Below, piece after piece: positions 19,090 through 30,308 of a stretch of 64,000 nucleotides of DNA. The notes beneath the pieces are model-generated. The model was not told where the DNA came from, searched no databases, and worked only from the letters and a program-made list of their open reading frames with translations. Numbering within the stretch: position 1 is the first letter of the stretch; each line of letters starts with the position of its first letter. Origin of the DNA: Serripes groenlandicus (lineage: Eukaryota > Mollusca > Bivalvia > Cardiida > Cardiidae); the NCBI GenBank assembly GCA_031761405.1, contig JASEVX010000011.1:18000345-18064344 (forward strand), written 5' to 3'. The position numbers and the translations under genes were made by a program.

Positions 19090-20090
19090 ATCAATCCATA
19101 AGCAAGGGATGATTGTCAAACATTATGCCTCTTTTTTGTGTGTTTAAAGCGACTGAAATCCAGATGGCACGAAAAAAAACACAAAAAAAACCCACCTCGA
19201 AATTCGCCCTAAATGTTATTCTTTATGTTATCCAAGTAAAACCAGGGTAGAAAATGTATCGTTTTTTATCAATAAAGTGAACTGGAGTCGTTTTCGATTG
19301 TCCCGATGAAGGGGTTTCCTATTTAAAAATACTTACCCCGTTACTGACAGGGTAGAATTTGCGATGGAAAAAGTATCGAAAACAAGAAAATCTCACCGAT
19401 TATAGGGGTATGTAATATGTCAGTTATCATATTTTAATGCCCCAAATATTCGACAGTTGGTTATCTGGAGTTCAGTCGCTTTAAAAGCTCAACCATCTCA
19501 TCACATTTCTTGGCGTTTACAATATGGAAATGAAGTAAGTAGCAAAATGCAAAATGCAAATTTTTGGATACAAAAAATGCTAAATGAGTAAAAAAATGAA
19601 TCAATCTGTTGAAAGAAAATAGTGTATTTCACTTGTTTTTACTGACTTACATGCCAAATCTGACATCATTTCTTTAAAACACTTGGACATATCTGAAGGC
19701 ATGACAGGTTTGTCGTATCTGTCAGACAGGAGAATATATATGATTTGAGACAAAATGTGTCCTGTTTATGTTAGTTTGATATTTAACTTCTTTTTTTTTC
19801 TATTATAAACTATTGCTCATTATTTTCAAGCATTTACTTTGAAACAAAGGGCCACTTCTTCTGGATATTGAGTATGTTGACAAAATGTAGGTCATATAAA
19901 TGACTGCATTGCCTACCAAACACACCATTTTTTTTCAACAATTTCTTTAATACTCCAAGTTTGTACATGGGCAAACACATTGGAAACACAAATAAATTAA
20001 AAACATAAGTTGAATAAATTGAATATGTTTTGTGTTTTTGTGTGTATTGGATATATTTATTACATTTCTATAGTTTTAACACTTTCCTAA
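19090..20090. other. No gene or named repeat seen
   Basis: A+T-rich with many homopolymer runs. Nothing recognised. Confidence 0.35.
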
Positions 20091-20322
20091 ATACAACACA
20101 TATACAATAGGCTAAATTGAAATCATCTGGCACAAACAATGACAATTATTTTCAAATGAAAATATTATTGAATAAAGCTGAATATTATTGAATAAAGCTG
20201 AAAACATTGTGACAGAAGGAGAAATCACTCATTATGAGCAATTTATCCTTAAGCTACAATGTTTTCAAATGTCGTCTGCTGCAGAGGGGTCAGAACACGT
20301 CTGTTTGTTGGAAACGGTTGAA
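20090..20322. mobile_element. Degenerate family P-like MITE
   Basis: Left ACACTTTCCTAAATACAAC, right GTCGTCTGCTGCAGAGG and GGAAACGGTTGA. Contains an 18-bp direct repeat ATATTATTGAATAAAGCT. Confidence 0.5.
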
Positions 20323-20404
20323 ATATTTGTGTAGTTATGCGACTTATTTTTCTAGATATTACGCGTATCATTTTTCCATAGCAGATGACATTTAAGGATT
20401 GATT

Positions 20405-20640
20405 GGTTGGTGTTTAAGATCGCTCTCAACTTTCTAATGTTTATATCACGGCCGTTCATGGGAAAGTTACCAGTACTGCTGGTTATCTTGACAACCGCCA
20501 GTCAGTCATAATGCTCACCACCCCGAAACCCCGAACACCAAGGAGGGCAGCAATTACTACCGTTTGTAAGGTATTTGGTATGACCCATTCGGGGGTCGAA
20601 CTCGCGACCTCCCGCACCCTAGGCAGAATACATTGTACCG
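20405..20640 (-). mobile_element. SINE (type 2), decayed
   Basis: GGTGTTTAAGATCGCTCTCAA tail complement, then TACCAGTACTGCTGG and the head complement GGGGGTCGAACTCGCGACC. Confidence 0.6.
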
Positions 20641-20880
20641 CGAAATCTCAATGGGCGGTGACTGTGGTTATCGATCAAGCTCCTAACACTCAGTCTTTTA
20701 TTTGATTGACCACAAGATAATGTGACTTGCGACACTCGTCTTCGTTCAAATGGTGTAATTGTTTCCGTGGGAAGGTAGCCTGCTGTGGGAAGGTAGCCTG
20801 CTGCCTGTGAAGAAAACGTTCCAGAAAAAGCCAGGGGACACGGGTAAACGAAACACTGACCGCGGTGAAATAGCTAAAAT

Positions 20881-21153
20881 GAGCCGTCCCGCGAGAAAAA
20901 CCAACAATGTGGACCCGAATCAGCCTAAACACACCGCGCAGACTAATCCGGACAGACACTTTTCGTCTCCTGTGGATTTTTCTGTTTCAGGAATCATTAC
21001 TCTATACCAGTACCCCCCCCCCCCCCCCCCCCCCCCCCCCTGAGACGGAATGGTGTCGACCCGGATCAGTCCGCGCGGACTGCGCAGGCTGATCTGGATC
21101 GATACATTACGCAAAGTCCATCCACAACTTTGTATTTTCTCACGGGACGGCTC
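20881..21153. mobile_element. Family G element with long poly-C tract
   Basis: Ends GAGCCGTCCCGCGAGAAAA and CACGGGACGGCTC. A run of about 30 C at 21012-21040 lies in the middle, where other copies have only a few C residues. Confidence 0.75.
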
Positions 21154-21250
21154 AACTACTGTTGAAAAATGGCGTTCAACACTTATCAATCAAATCACTC
21201 CTAAGCGTACGAGTATAAAACATTATTCTTTGGGGGTGCACTCAGGTTGT

Positions 21251-21257
21251 CCTTACA

Positions 21258-21308
<51 letters not shown>

Positions 21309-21365
21309 CGTATGGTGTTTTACGCCGCTTTCAATAATATTTCAGTTATATCACGGCGTTTCGTG
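21251..21365 (-). mobile_element. SINE tail with (ATTG)n
   Basis: About twelve GATT units at 21258-21307 run into GTGTTTTACGCCGCTTTCAA, the minus-strand SINE tail. The SINE is cut at about 21365 where a partial G element begins. Confidence 0.65.
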
Positions 21366-21494
21366 TTTTTCTATACCTTTATCCCCCTGGGACGGAATGT
21401 GTCGGCCCGGATCAGTCTGCGCGGACTGCGCAGGCTGATCTGGGTCGATACATTACGCAGAGGCCATAATGTTGGTTTTCTCGCAGGACGGCTC
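21366..21494. mobile_element. Right half of a family G element
   Basis: CCCCCTGGGACGGAATGTGT through CGCAGGACGGCTC. The left half is missing. Confidence 0.65.
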
Positions 21495-21964
21495 GTATGT
21501 TGATTCGACTGTAAAGCACATGTCCTAGAGATCGTCGATCAATGATTTAGACCGTCGCCTGCCGTTGCTAATTAGCTCGCCAATGTTCTGACGATGTACT
21601 ACCGTTCTTAGCTATGTGATACCGTAGTGCTGCCGTTCTAGTACCCTGATCTCCGAAAATCGCCCAATTTGTCCTTCGGTATAGCTCCGGCGAGCCAAAT
21701 CGGCTAGGTGTGACAGGCCCTTTACCTAGAACTCTGGTGGTATGATATGCGTGACACAAACCAAACTGAAGCCTAGGTAAGAAAACTTCTCAAATAACGA
21801 AGATCAAATATATAATGTTATTTGAAAACATGAACTGTGTGTTTTTTCGTTCACTTCGGTTGATTGCCCCATTAAAATAGAACTTCTAAATCAACTAGCA
21901 TGCGTTAATGTTCCTAATGTAGAAAACAGATTTTCCAAAAGCACTGTTTAATTTTTTTTCTAAA

Positions 21965-22162
21965 AGTAATTTCCCACATACGACAAATCTGCAGCAAACG
22001 ACTTGGAAAACTTTAAGTAAATATGGAAATTCGCTAAAATATGAAGATATAATTATTGATTACATTTGAAAACATTATAGGCAATGTCTCCTTGTGTCAC
22101 AATGAAACGGTTTTCAAAAGCCGTCCAAACTCGTAGTGCACGTGGGAAACGGTTCACGGCCG
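21965..22162. mobile_element. Degenerate family P-like MITE (copy B 41842-42035)
   Basis: TTTCCCACATACGACAAATC at the left, CACGTGGGAAACGGTT at the right, weak central hairpin. Confidence 0.5.
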
Positions 22163-22198
22163 CAAACCGCAAACAACACACACGTAACAATCCACTCT

Positions 22199-22402
22199 CT
22201 AACCTATCGGATCTTTAGATTCAAAGTACGTGTAAGGAACGACAACTGTGTGAAGGCGAATGGTAACAACCAGTGACATGCTGTTGATGGTACTATATCC
22301 GGTACGGCCGACAGCCCAATGGCGTGCGTACTTGTCACGAAGATCAATCGTAAGTTCAATTTCAAAAACCGCGTATATGCCTGTACTTTCAACATTTACA
22401 TG
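22199..22402 (-). pseudogene. Possible terminal exon or gene fragment, unknown family
   Basis: On the minus strand an open stretch of about 66 codons reads HVNVESTGIYAVFEIELTID, then LRDKYARHWAVGRTGYSTIN and more, stopping at 22199-22201. A CTTCCAG acceptor-like site precedes it. Copy B (about 42072-42275) keeps the frame and differs at one third-codon position. The composition looks protein-like, but I recognise no family and find no upstream exon. It could be an exon, a relic or chance. Confidence 0.25.
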
Positions 22403-23106
22403 CTGTCTTCTGGAAGACGATCAGTTTAATGATCACAGTTCAAAACAATTATCGCAGTATAATATACCGAGCCCATTAGTGTGGTGTTTAAAAATCAATA
22501 TCTATTTCAGAATAGAAAATTGAAAAAAAAAAAAGTATCCTATCTGAGGTATTTGTTAGATCATTAAATGAGTCATACTGGGCATGAGCAAAATGGGGTC
22601 CAAATTCAAGTGGCTAACACGTCCAACTTAGACCACTTTTCAATCTCGCAAGAATATTTCGGGTGTCAATACACACATGCAGGTTACATAAGTTAATGTA
22701 AAGACAGACAGACAGGCTGCTAGAAGCTTAGCCCTGACTAATTGGTCTAAACCGGCATTCAGACAACGACGAATGCGGGGAGGCTGCGACGACACTTTGG
22801 TGTGATCTGGTTTAAAGTCGATCAACTAATAAGCTAAGTAGTGTTAAATTGAACCATTATCGCTTTCAAAAATAATCGGCGATTCTTTATGCCACGTCGC
22901 AAGAAAACTAACCATTATTTAAACTTTGCGACCAGCGATTTTCTGTGGCCCGTAATCACCATTCTTTATTATTCAGTCTAATACGGACCCAGATCGGTAA
23001 GCGCCCTCGTGTATCTTGAGTATAGTTCTGTCAGCTTCAGCGTGTACTCTTTCTTACAAGCGTCTTGGAAAATGCTGGATAACGGCTATTTTATGTAAAG
23101 ATTGTT

Positions 23107-23335
23107 TGGTGTTTTACGCCACGTTTAACAATGTTTTAGTTATATCACGGCCTATCCTGGGTATGTTAACAGTTCTACTGGTCCAGTTATCCTGACACCA
23201 GCAAGCAGGCAGTCGTAATGCTAACCTCGCAACCCAGAGCGCCAAGGAGGGTAACAATTACTACCATCTTTAAAATCTTTGGTATGACACGGTCGGCGAT
23301 CGAACCTGCGCCCTCCCGCCTACAAGGCGGTCTTA
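23107..23335 (-). mobile_element. SINE (type 2) (copy B 42981-43207)
   Basis: GGTGTTTTACGCCACGTTTAA tail complement (one base off the usual GCCGC), GTTCTACTGGTCC, and head complement GATCGAACCTGCGCCC. Confidence 0.7.
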
Positions 23336-23712
23336 TGTAAAGACAAACTACCAGTGTGTGATGTAAAAGTTAATCGTTTTTGCCAATAGTTTCAAAAACC
23401 TCTGAAATTAGATTCATTTAAATATGCTCTATATCATTTGACGTCGCATAAAACACCTTTACACGATCACATACGTAAACAAATTTGAACAGTCTTCAAT
23501 TCAATTGCAGAGAGCCTTTTTTCAACGCCCACGAATGAAGAGACAACAGTCCTTACAAGAGTGTGTCTGCAAACTGTTGTGGTTCGATTGGACCTAGTAT
23601 TTTGGTTCTTTAGTGTCGGGTAAAATTATCACAAACTGATTGACAAGGCTTTTGATGGGACGATGCGGATGAGCATGCTGATGACTGTCACCCACCATTG
23701 TCCGTATTTTAC

Positions 23713-23890
23713 AACCGCGTAGTGGAAGAGCGTCTGTCTCGGGTGCGGAAGGTCACGGGTTCGATGCGGGCTTAGCATAACGACTGACTTGCTCAGGATA
23801 AGTGGACCAGTATAATTAGTAATTAACCAAGAAAACGCTGTGATATAACTGAAAAATTGTTGAAAACGCCGTTAAACACCAATGAATCAA
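23713..23890 (+). mobile_element. SINE (type 2), internally deleted (copy B 43527-43702)
   Basis: GCGTAGTGGAAGAGCGTCTG head and GGGTTCGATGC B-box joined to AGGATAAGTGGACCAG, then the tail. The middle third is missing relative to 60500-60745. Confidence 0.65.
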
Positions 23891-24376
23891 GCGTATTTTC
23901 ATGTCACCTACTTTACAATTTGTGTCGTGTGCTGACCTGACCCCCTGTTCGATCATTAAATCCATTTAACTGGTTAAATCCCTCTAAACTGACAGCTTAT
24001 GATCTACCCCGGTGGTTTATGGGTTTGTACTTTTTTATTCTGAGTTAAATTTTTATGATGTTATTAAAAAGAAATAGTTTTCTAGATTCAATCCATATTA
24101 ACCCTCGATAATCGTTTTAAAAGGTTACTTTATTTAAAGCTACATTGTTGCGGTATTTGGCAAAAGAGTCCATTTTGTATCGCCAAAGGTCAATAAAGTT
24201 GAATGACCTTTATTGTACAGATAAGAAAACAAATATTATTTTTTTGCCAATTGGCAATTCCACATACTTAAATTATTTACAAATTTAATAAGAAATTATT
24301 TATTCTACGTTGATTGAAAAAAAAAAGAAATCATCGTTTACTACTCACGCGTGATGTCCGCTCCACGGAGACTTAA
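23891..24376. other. Unassigned sequence in copy A (B 43703-44189)
   Basis: A+T-rich, no gene. AAAGGTCAATAAAG and a nearby TGACCTTTATT form a small hairpin near 24188-24216. Confidence 0.35.
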
Positions 24377-24511
24377 CCCTTGACTAAAAGTGGAAAACAT
24401 TGTGGCAAAAGGAGAAATTGTTCGTTTTGAGCAATTTCTTCTTTTGTCATTATGTTTTCAAAAAGACAGCTGCTGTAGAGGCGTCAGAAAGCGTTTATAT
24501 GAGGGAAAGGG
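24377..24511. mobile_element. Truncated family P MITE (copy B 44190-44324)
   Basis: Begins inside the element at TTGACTAAAAGTGGAAAAC, then central hairpin, right end ATGAGGGAAAGGG and TTAA. The left third is gone, so it was already truncated before the A/B duplication. Confidence 0.7.
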
Positions 24512-24797
24512 TTAATTAATACGTACTCTTGCCGATTATTTGGGAAAAATCGAAAATGCAGACCCTATCATAACGGGCAATAAACCCGGGACATTTGGTA
24601 TGAGTGGCTGACGCTCTATCACTGCATCGCTTTTTGCTTACTTACTTAGATGGTGTTCTACTATCCCTGTCGGGTAACTGTCGTCAAATTTTGGAAAAAA
24701 TTCAAAAATACCTACATCAATATTTCTCTCCAATAAGACATTAAGTAATGGTATCTCTTCACAAAGACATGTATACCACCTGTTTATTTACAAAGAC

Positions 24798-26191
24798 ATG
24801 TACGCCATAATAGTACAATATGTCTGCAGAATTTACATGTATGCAATAATAATATATCCTTGCACAACGTGCATGTTTGTCGTAATAATGATACCAGTGT
24901 ATAGTTTACATGTAAGCAAATTTACACAGCGCCATAATAATAACATATATCTTAAGAATTTACTTTTGTGCAATAATAATAATAATATATCCTTGCACAA
25001 CTTGCAAGGATGTCGTAATAATGATACCATTGTATAGTTTACATGTAAGCACATTTACACAGCGCCATAATAATAACATATATCTTAAGAATTTACTTTT
25101 GTGAAATAATAATAATAATATATCCTTGCACAACTTGCATGGATGTCGTTATAATGATACCATTGTATAGTTTACATGTAAGCACATTTACACAGCGCCA
25201 TAATAATAACATATATCTTAAGAATTTACTTTTGTGCAATAATAATAATATATCCTTGCACAACTTGCATGGATGTCGTTATAATGATACCATTGTATAG
25301 TTCACATGTAAGCACATTTACACTACGCCATAATAATAACATATATCTGCAGAATTTACTTTTGTGCAATAATAATAATAATATATCCTTGCACAACTTG
25401 CCCGGATGTCGTAATAATGATACCATTGTATTGTTTACATGTAAGCACATTTACACTACGCCATAATAATAACATATATCTGCAGAATTTACTTTTGTGC
25501 AATAATAATATATCCTTCCACAACTTGCATGGATGTCGTAATAATGATACCATTGTATAGTTTACATGTAAGCACATTTACACCAAGCCATAATAATAAC
25601 ATATATCTGCAGAATTTACTTTTGAGCAAACATAATACATCCTTGCACAAATTGCATGTATGTCATAATAATGATACCATTGTATAGTTTACATGTAAGC
25701 ACATTTACACTACGCCATAATAATAACAACATATATCTGCAGAATTTACTTTTGTGCAAACATAATACATCCTTGCACAAATTGCATGTATGTCGTAATA
25801 ATGATACCATTGTATAGTATACATGTAAGCACATTTACACTACGCCATAATAATAACATATATCTGCAGAATTTACTTTTGTGCAATAATAATACATCCT
25901 TGCACAACTTGCATGTTTGTCATATTAATGATACCACTGCACAGTTTACATGTAAGCACATTTACACTACGCCATAATAATAACATATATCTTAAGAATT
26001 TACTTTTGTGCAATAATAATATATCCTTGCACAACTTTCATGTTTGCGTAATAATGATACCATTGTATAGTTTACATGTAAGCACATTTACACTACGCCA
26101 TAATAATAACATATATCTGCAGAATTAACTTTTGTGCAATAATAATATATCCTTGCACAACTTGCATGTTTGTCATATTAATGATACCATT
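24798..26191 (+). repeat. 130-bp tandem satellite, copy A, about 10.7 units
   Basis: Unit landmarks in order: CATAATAATAACATATATC, AATTTACTTTTG, ATATCCTTGCACAACTTGC, GTCGTAATAATGATACCATT, GTATAGTTTACATGTAAGC, ACATTTACACTACGC. AAT triplet runs vary between units. Copy B has about 17 units. Confidence 0.92.
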
Positions 26192-26393
26192 TTAAACGAG
26201 ACTGGCACCTGTGATTCTAACCCTTATCCCGCTGGATTCCTGCAACCGGGTACCATCATCCCTGGGTACTTAGCTAACAAGGCACTACAACGGTTCCCTG
26301 CGTCGAGAAATAGGGTTATTTGGAATCTTAAATATTTGATACCATTAAACTTACAAACAATGTGCTTTTCTAAAGAAAAAAAACTTCTTTTAA

Positions 26394-26617
26394 CCCTTTT
26401 CCTCATATAGACGCTTTCTGACGCCTCTGCAGCAGACGGCTTTTTGAAAACATAGTGACAAAAGAAGAAATTGCACAAAACGTGCAATTTCTCCTTTTGC
26501 CACAATGTTTTCCACTTTTTGTCATAGGTTATCCATTAAATTATGGAGATTTTCTATTTTTTTTGACAAAATACGTTCAAAGTCGTCTGCTGCAGACTTG
26601 CCGTATGAGGGAAAGGG
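26394..26617. mobile_element. Family P MITE (copy B 49344-49567)
   Basis: TTAA at 26390-26393 and 26618-26621. Ends CCCTTTTCCTCAT and ATGAGGGAAAGGG. Central hairpin GCACAAAACGTGC. Confidence 0.8.
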
Positions 26618-26744
26618 TTAAATCAACGCACTAACTAAGGAATTAAACAATTCTCCGTGCGAAATATCCCACACCATTTTCTACATATTGTTAAATGTGA
26701 AGTGAACAGTACATGCTGATCTTTGTCTACATCGTTCGTAATCG

Positions 26745-26955
26745 TACTCTTTCCAACATACAACAAAATATGCAGCAGACGATTTTGACGATTGTCAAAA
26801 ATGCGAAAAAGTCCCTTTTTAAATGAAAGAAAAACAATTAAAAAGAGTTGAAAAAAGTGTGACAAAAGAAGAAATTTCACCTTTATTACCACACTGTTTT
26901 CAAAAGCCGTCTGCTGCTGAGGCGTCAGAAATCGTCTGTACGTATTAAAGGATTA
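26745..26955. mobile_element. Degenerate family P-like MITE (copy B 49697-49910)
   Basis: CTCTTTCCAACATACAACAA left, GCAGCAGACGATTTTGAC, then AGCCGTCTGCTGCTGAGGCG right with decayed ends. Confidence 0.5.
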
Positions 26956-27500
26956 ACATTGTTCAGGCAATGCGTATATTTTATTTAAAGTCATGTACGG
27001 CAGTATAAGGGTCCCGTAAATCAAAGAAGCGAACACTTTCTTTAATAGCTAGTCATTCGGGTACACATCATAATATAACAGCCACAAATCATGTAATCGG
27101 TATCAAACGGTATTAAACAGAATCACATCGTATGAAATTGTATGACAAATGCCGCGTCTGGTTATTAAGGGTCCGGTTGTATCCGCATGAAGTAAAGACT
27201 CAGACACGCCTATGCATTTACCGTCTTCTTTGTCCGTTTATTAGTGATTCCTTCCTTGGAATGGAGATTTATCATAAACAATGAAAGGCTTCAATTATAT
27301 TTCAATGAAGGACATTCACTTCGTTGACAAAAAGTGCAAGTTATGATGCATTTTCACTTGACCCCCCCTCCCTGATGTTCCAATATGCCCCTCAGTTGAT
27401 AACTGGTTTTTTCAACTACTATAATGTAAGTGTTATGCATAGCTGCAGTATAGATTTCCGGCGACATTGATGCGTTGCATCAACTTTCTCTTGTATCATG
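26956..27500. other. Unassigned sequence (B 49911-50456)
   Basis: No gene. The stretch near 27452-27492 is an inverted relative of 17160-17203 (ATGTCGCCGG and AAGTTGATGCAA motifs). Both copies of the duplication carry it. Confidence 0.4.
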
Positions 27501-28215
27501 TTATATAGGCCTTAATTTATCTGCTGCCAAAACACTAGAGGCTAAATCCCACTAGATCTGATATCAATTATTCTTAAACACTTTTCCACATACAAACACA
27601 TTTGCAACAGATGATCTCGAAAAGGTCTTGATAAAAGAATGAAACATCTCTTTACATGAAAGTTTAGAAATTGAAATAGAGTTGAACACATTGTGACAAC
27701 AGGTGAAATTGCTCATAATGAGTATCAGACGGAATTAAACTGCATCTGCGAATAGTAGCGACTTAGACGAGCCTGTGTATTTACACAGTATCATCAGAGT
27801 CTTCTTTGTCCGTTTATATGTTATATAGGCCTTAATTTATATGCTACCAAAAAACTAGAAGCTAAGTCCCACTATATCTGACATCAATTATTCTTAAACA
27901 CTTTTCCACATTCAAAACATTTGCAACAGAAGATTTCGAAAAGGTCTTGACAAAAGAATGAAAGATATCTCTACATGAAAGTTTAGAATTTGAAACAGAG
28001 TTGAAAACATTGTGAAAAAAGATGAAATTGCAAATAATGTGAATCAAACGGAATCAAACTGCATCTGCGTAGAGTATAGACTCAGAAGAGTCTGTGTATT
28101 TTGCACAGTCTCACCACAGAGTCTTTTTTGTCCGTGTAAATGTAATATAGGCCTTAATCTATCTGCTGCCATGAAACTAGAAATTAAGCCCCACTACTTC
28201 TACACCAATTTATCT
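27501..28215 (+). repeat. About 320-bp direct repeat, 2.2 units (copy B 50457-51171)
   Basis: Units start at 27501, 27821 and 28143 with a TATAGGCCTTAAT...CTGCTGCC opening. Each holds a decayed P-like core (TTGCAACAGA, GAGTTGAA). Units are about 85% alike by eye. Confidence 0.85.
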
Positions 28216-28346
28216 TTACATGGTGTCACACCGGTGGGACGGTAAGATCCCAAAATCACAGGACCCGGCCATCTTATATTATATTTACCTTTACCGATTT
28301 AGTTTTATTTTACATATTCATCATCCATACTACTAATAATATATAT

Positions 28347-28573
28347 GAGCCGAATTACGAGAAAACCAACATTGTGGTCTCTGCTTAAAGTAGCAACCCG
28401 GATCAGCCTAAGCATGCCGCACAGGCTAGCCCGTACAGACACATTTCGCCTCCTGTAGATTTTCTGTTTCAGGAATCATTACTCTATGATACATCTATCC
28501 CCCTAAGACGAAATGTGTCGGCACGGATTAACCTGCGCGGACCATAGTGTTGGTTTTTCTCATGGAACGGCTC
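28347..28573. mobile_element. Family G element (copy B 51303-51529)
   Basis: GAGCCGAATTACGAGAAAA and CATGGAACGGCTC ends. Both flanks read ATAT. Confidence 0.65.
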
Positions 28574-28625
28574 ATATATATTGGGTTTTATTTTAAAGAT
28601 ATTGTTCAATTTATCCAAAGGATTG

Positions 28626-28871
28626 CGAGAGCTTGGCGTGAAACGGTTGTATCTAAAAACCTATCCTGAAATTCCTGGTTTAGGGGCAATTTTGACCCCT
28701 TTGTAAACAATGCAAATTTAGGTGCCATTGCTCAGAACGAGCAATGGCACCTAAATTTCCATTGTTTACCAATAAAAAGAATTTAATGGTTATAAAGACT
28801 TTATGGTATGGTGATTAACCTTGGGCAAAAAATACCAATTTTAGTTACAACCGTTTCACGCCAAGCCCTCG
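28626..28871. mobile_element. Family C palindromic MITE (copy B 51582-51827)
   Basis: Ends CGAGAGCTTGGCGTGAAACG and CACGCCAAGCCCTCG. Exact 4-bp duplication ATTG at 28622-28625 and 28872-28875. The centre has AGGTGCCATTGCTC/GAGCAATGGCACCT arms. Confidence 0.85.
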
Positions 28872-28938
28872 ATTGAATTGTCAGCGTGGATTGAAGATCA
28901 CTTTTGATCATTCTTTTTTCTGCGGTGATTGAAGTTAA

Positions 28939-29144
28939 CTCTTTCAGCGCCAAATTGTTTAAAGTAGACTCTTCCATATTCAAAATCGGGTGTGTCCATT
29001 TCTCAATTTATAAACGTTTTGGACTATTTTGGTATTTAAAAGACAAACAATGCTGATTTCAGGTGAGACAGCTCGTTACGAGCTGACTCACCTGAATCTG
29101 CATTGTTTGCAATAAGCTCAATATTGCCTGTGGCGCTGAAAGAG
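28939..29144. mobile_element. Family S MITE (copy B about 51885-52088)
   Basis: TTAA at 28935-28938 and 29145-29148, ends CTCTTTCAGCGCC and GGCGCTGAAAGAG. Reverse orientation relative to the copies near 1-3 kb. Confidence 0.8.
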
Positions 29145-29427
29145 TTAAACATTCTTATTTGATGAAAAGGATCGATGTAACGAAAGCGTGTAAAAGTGGT
29201 GCAATTTATTCAAGTCGATTTATAACACAACTTTCGTTTAATTTTCATTTCAGATGTCATTTTATTAGAGACAAAAAAATGAGTGCGCATTTTTTTTCCG
29301 TTGTCACTTATTCAAATTAAGTGAATAAAAATATCATTTTGGACGTATTGACCTAGCGTTCATAAACAAAAAATCATTTAAAAAGTAAAACAGAGCTGAG
29401 ACAGTATATTCTCGGGTTAATGTTCAA

Positions 29428-29633
29428 TATTTTATTATTTATTGGCGCCGCTTTCAACATTATTTCCGTTATATCACGGCGACAGTTCACTTATTCATGA
29501 TCCCTGGATAAACAAACCAGTACTAGGCTAGAAAATGATGTGCCTTGCCCAAGGGCACTCCACCACGATAGAAGTGCCGCGACTGGGGATCGAACCCGGG
29601 ACACCCGGCTAACCACTCGACCACATCGGATTC
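29428..29633 (-). mobile_element. tRNA-derived SINE with 15-bp target duplication (copy B 52368-52564)
   Basis: CGGGTTAATGTTCAA occurs at 29413-29427 and 29634-29648. The body has the GCCGCTTTCAACATTATT tail complement and GGGGATCGAACCC B-box complement. Copy B lacks about ten bases near its tail. Confidence 0.85.
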
Positions 29634-29663
29634 CGGGTTAATGTTCAAAATATCGTTTCGATC

Positions 29664-29729
29664 GTGAAGCGGTTACAGCGTCCAACTAGAGGACGGGAGA
29701 CCAGGGTTCGATTCCCGGGCGGATCATAC
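29664..29729 (+). tRNA. Degenerate tRNA-like sequence, probably a SINE relic (copy B 52595-52660)
   Basis: CGTCC-AACTAGA-GGACG forms a perfect 5-bp anticodon stem, and GGGTTCGATTCCC a 4-of-5 T stem with a B-box. The acceptor stem pairs only in its outer four bases and the A-box is poor, so a working tRNA is unlikely. The nominal anticodon would be CTA. Confidence 0.3.
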
Positions 29730-29806
29730 TAAATAATTTTAAAATGAGTTCCAGGAAACTAGTGCAATTATTACAGATGAGAAAAAAATGTTCGCCTGAT
29801 ATATGG

Positions 29807-29944
29807 TCCTCCGAAAAACGGTTATTATATAGAAAAACGCCCATCCATATGCAGTGTATAATGCAGTGTATAATGCAGTGTATACTGCAGTGTATAATGC
29901 AACTCGATGGACTTTTTCTTTATAATAATAGTTTTTCGGAGGAC
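29807..29944. repeat. Inverted repeat enclosing a 13-bp tandem array (copy B about 52736-52874)
   Basis: TCCTCCGAAAAACGG at the left and GTTTTTCGGAGGA at the right bracket four units of about TGCAGTGTATAAT. Both copies carry it, so it predates the duplication. Confidence 0.75.
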
Positions 29945-29956
29945 TATATTACATAT

Positions 29957-30194
29957 GAGCCTTCCTGGATAAAACCAACATTGTATAGACTCTCTAAGCA
30001 TGCCGCGTAGGCTTACCCGGATAGACAATTTTCGCCTCCTGTGGATTTTTCTGTTTCAGGAATCATTACTCTAATCCTCTATTCCCCTGGGACGGAATGT
30101 GTCGGCCCGGATCAGTCTACACGGACCGCGCAGGCTGATCTGGATATATACATTACGCAGAGGCCATACTGTTGGTTTTCGCACGGCACGGCTC
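29957..30194. mobile_element. Family G element (copy B 52887-53124)
   Basis: GAGCCTTCCTGGATAAAACC start, GGCACGGCTC end, usual two-half interior. Confidence 0.65.
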
Positions 30195-30286
30195 ATATAT
30201 TCTAAACTCAGAATCCAGACTAGCAGACTTATCTGACGTTGCACTATTTGCCATTAACTAAAATAATGTTTCAAAAAACCTCTGAA

Positions 30287-30308
30287 CCCCCCCCCCCCCC
30301 CCCCCCCC
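30287..30308. repeat. Poly-C run at an A/B breakpoint
   Basis: About 21 consecutive C. In copy B the matching run (53221-53229) joins directly to sequence that in copy A lies at about 31672, so the run sits on an indel junction. Confidence 0.8.
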
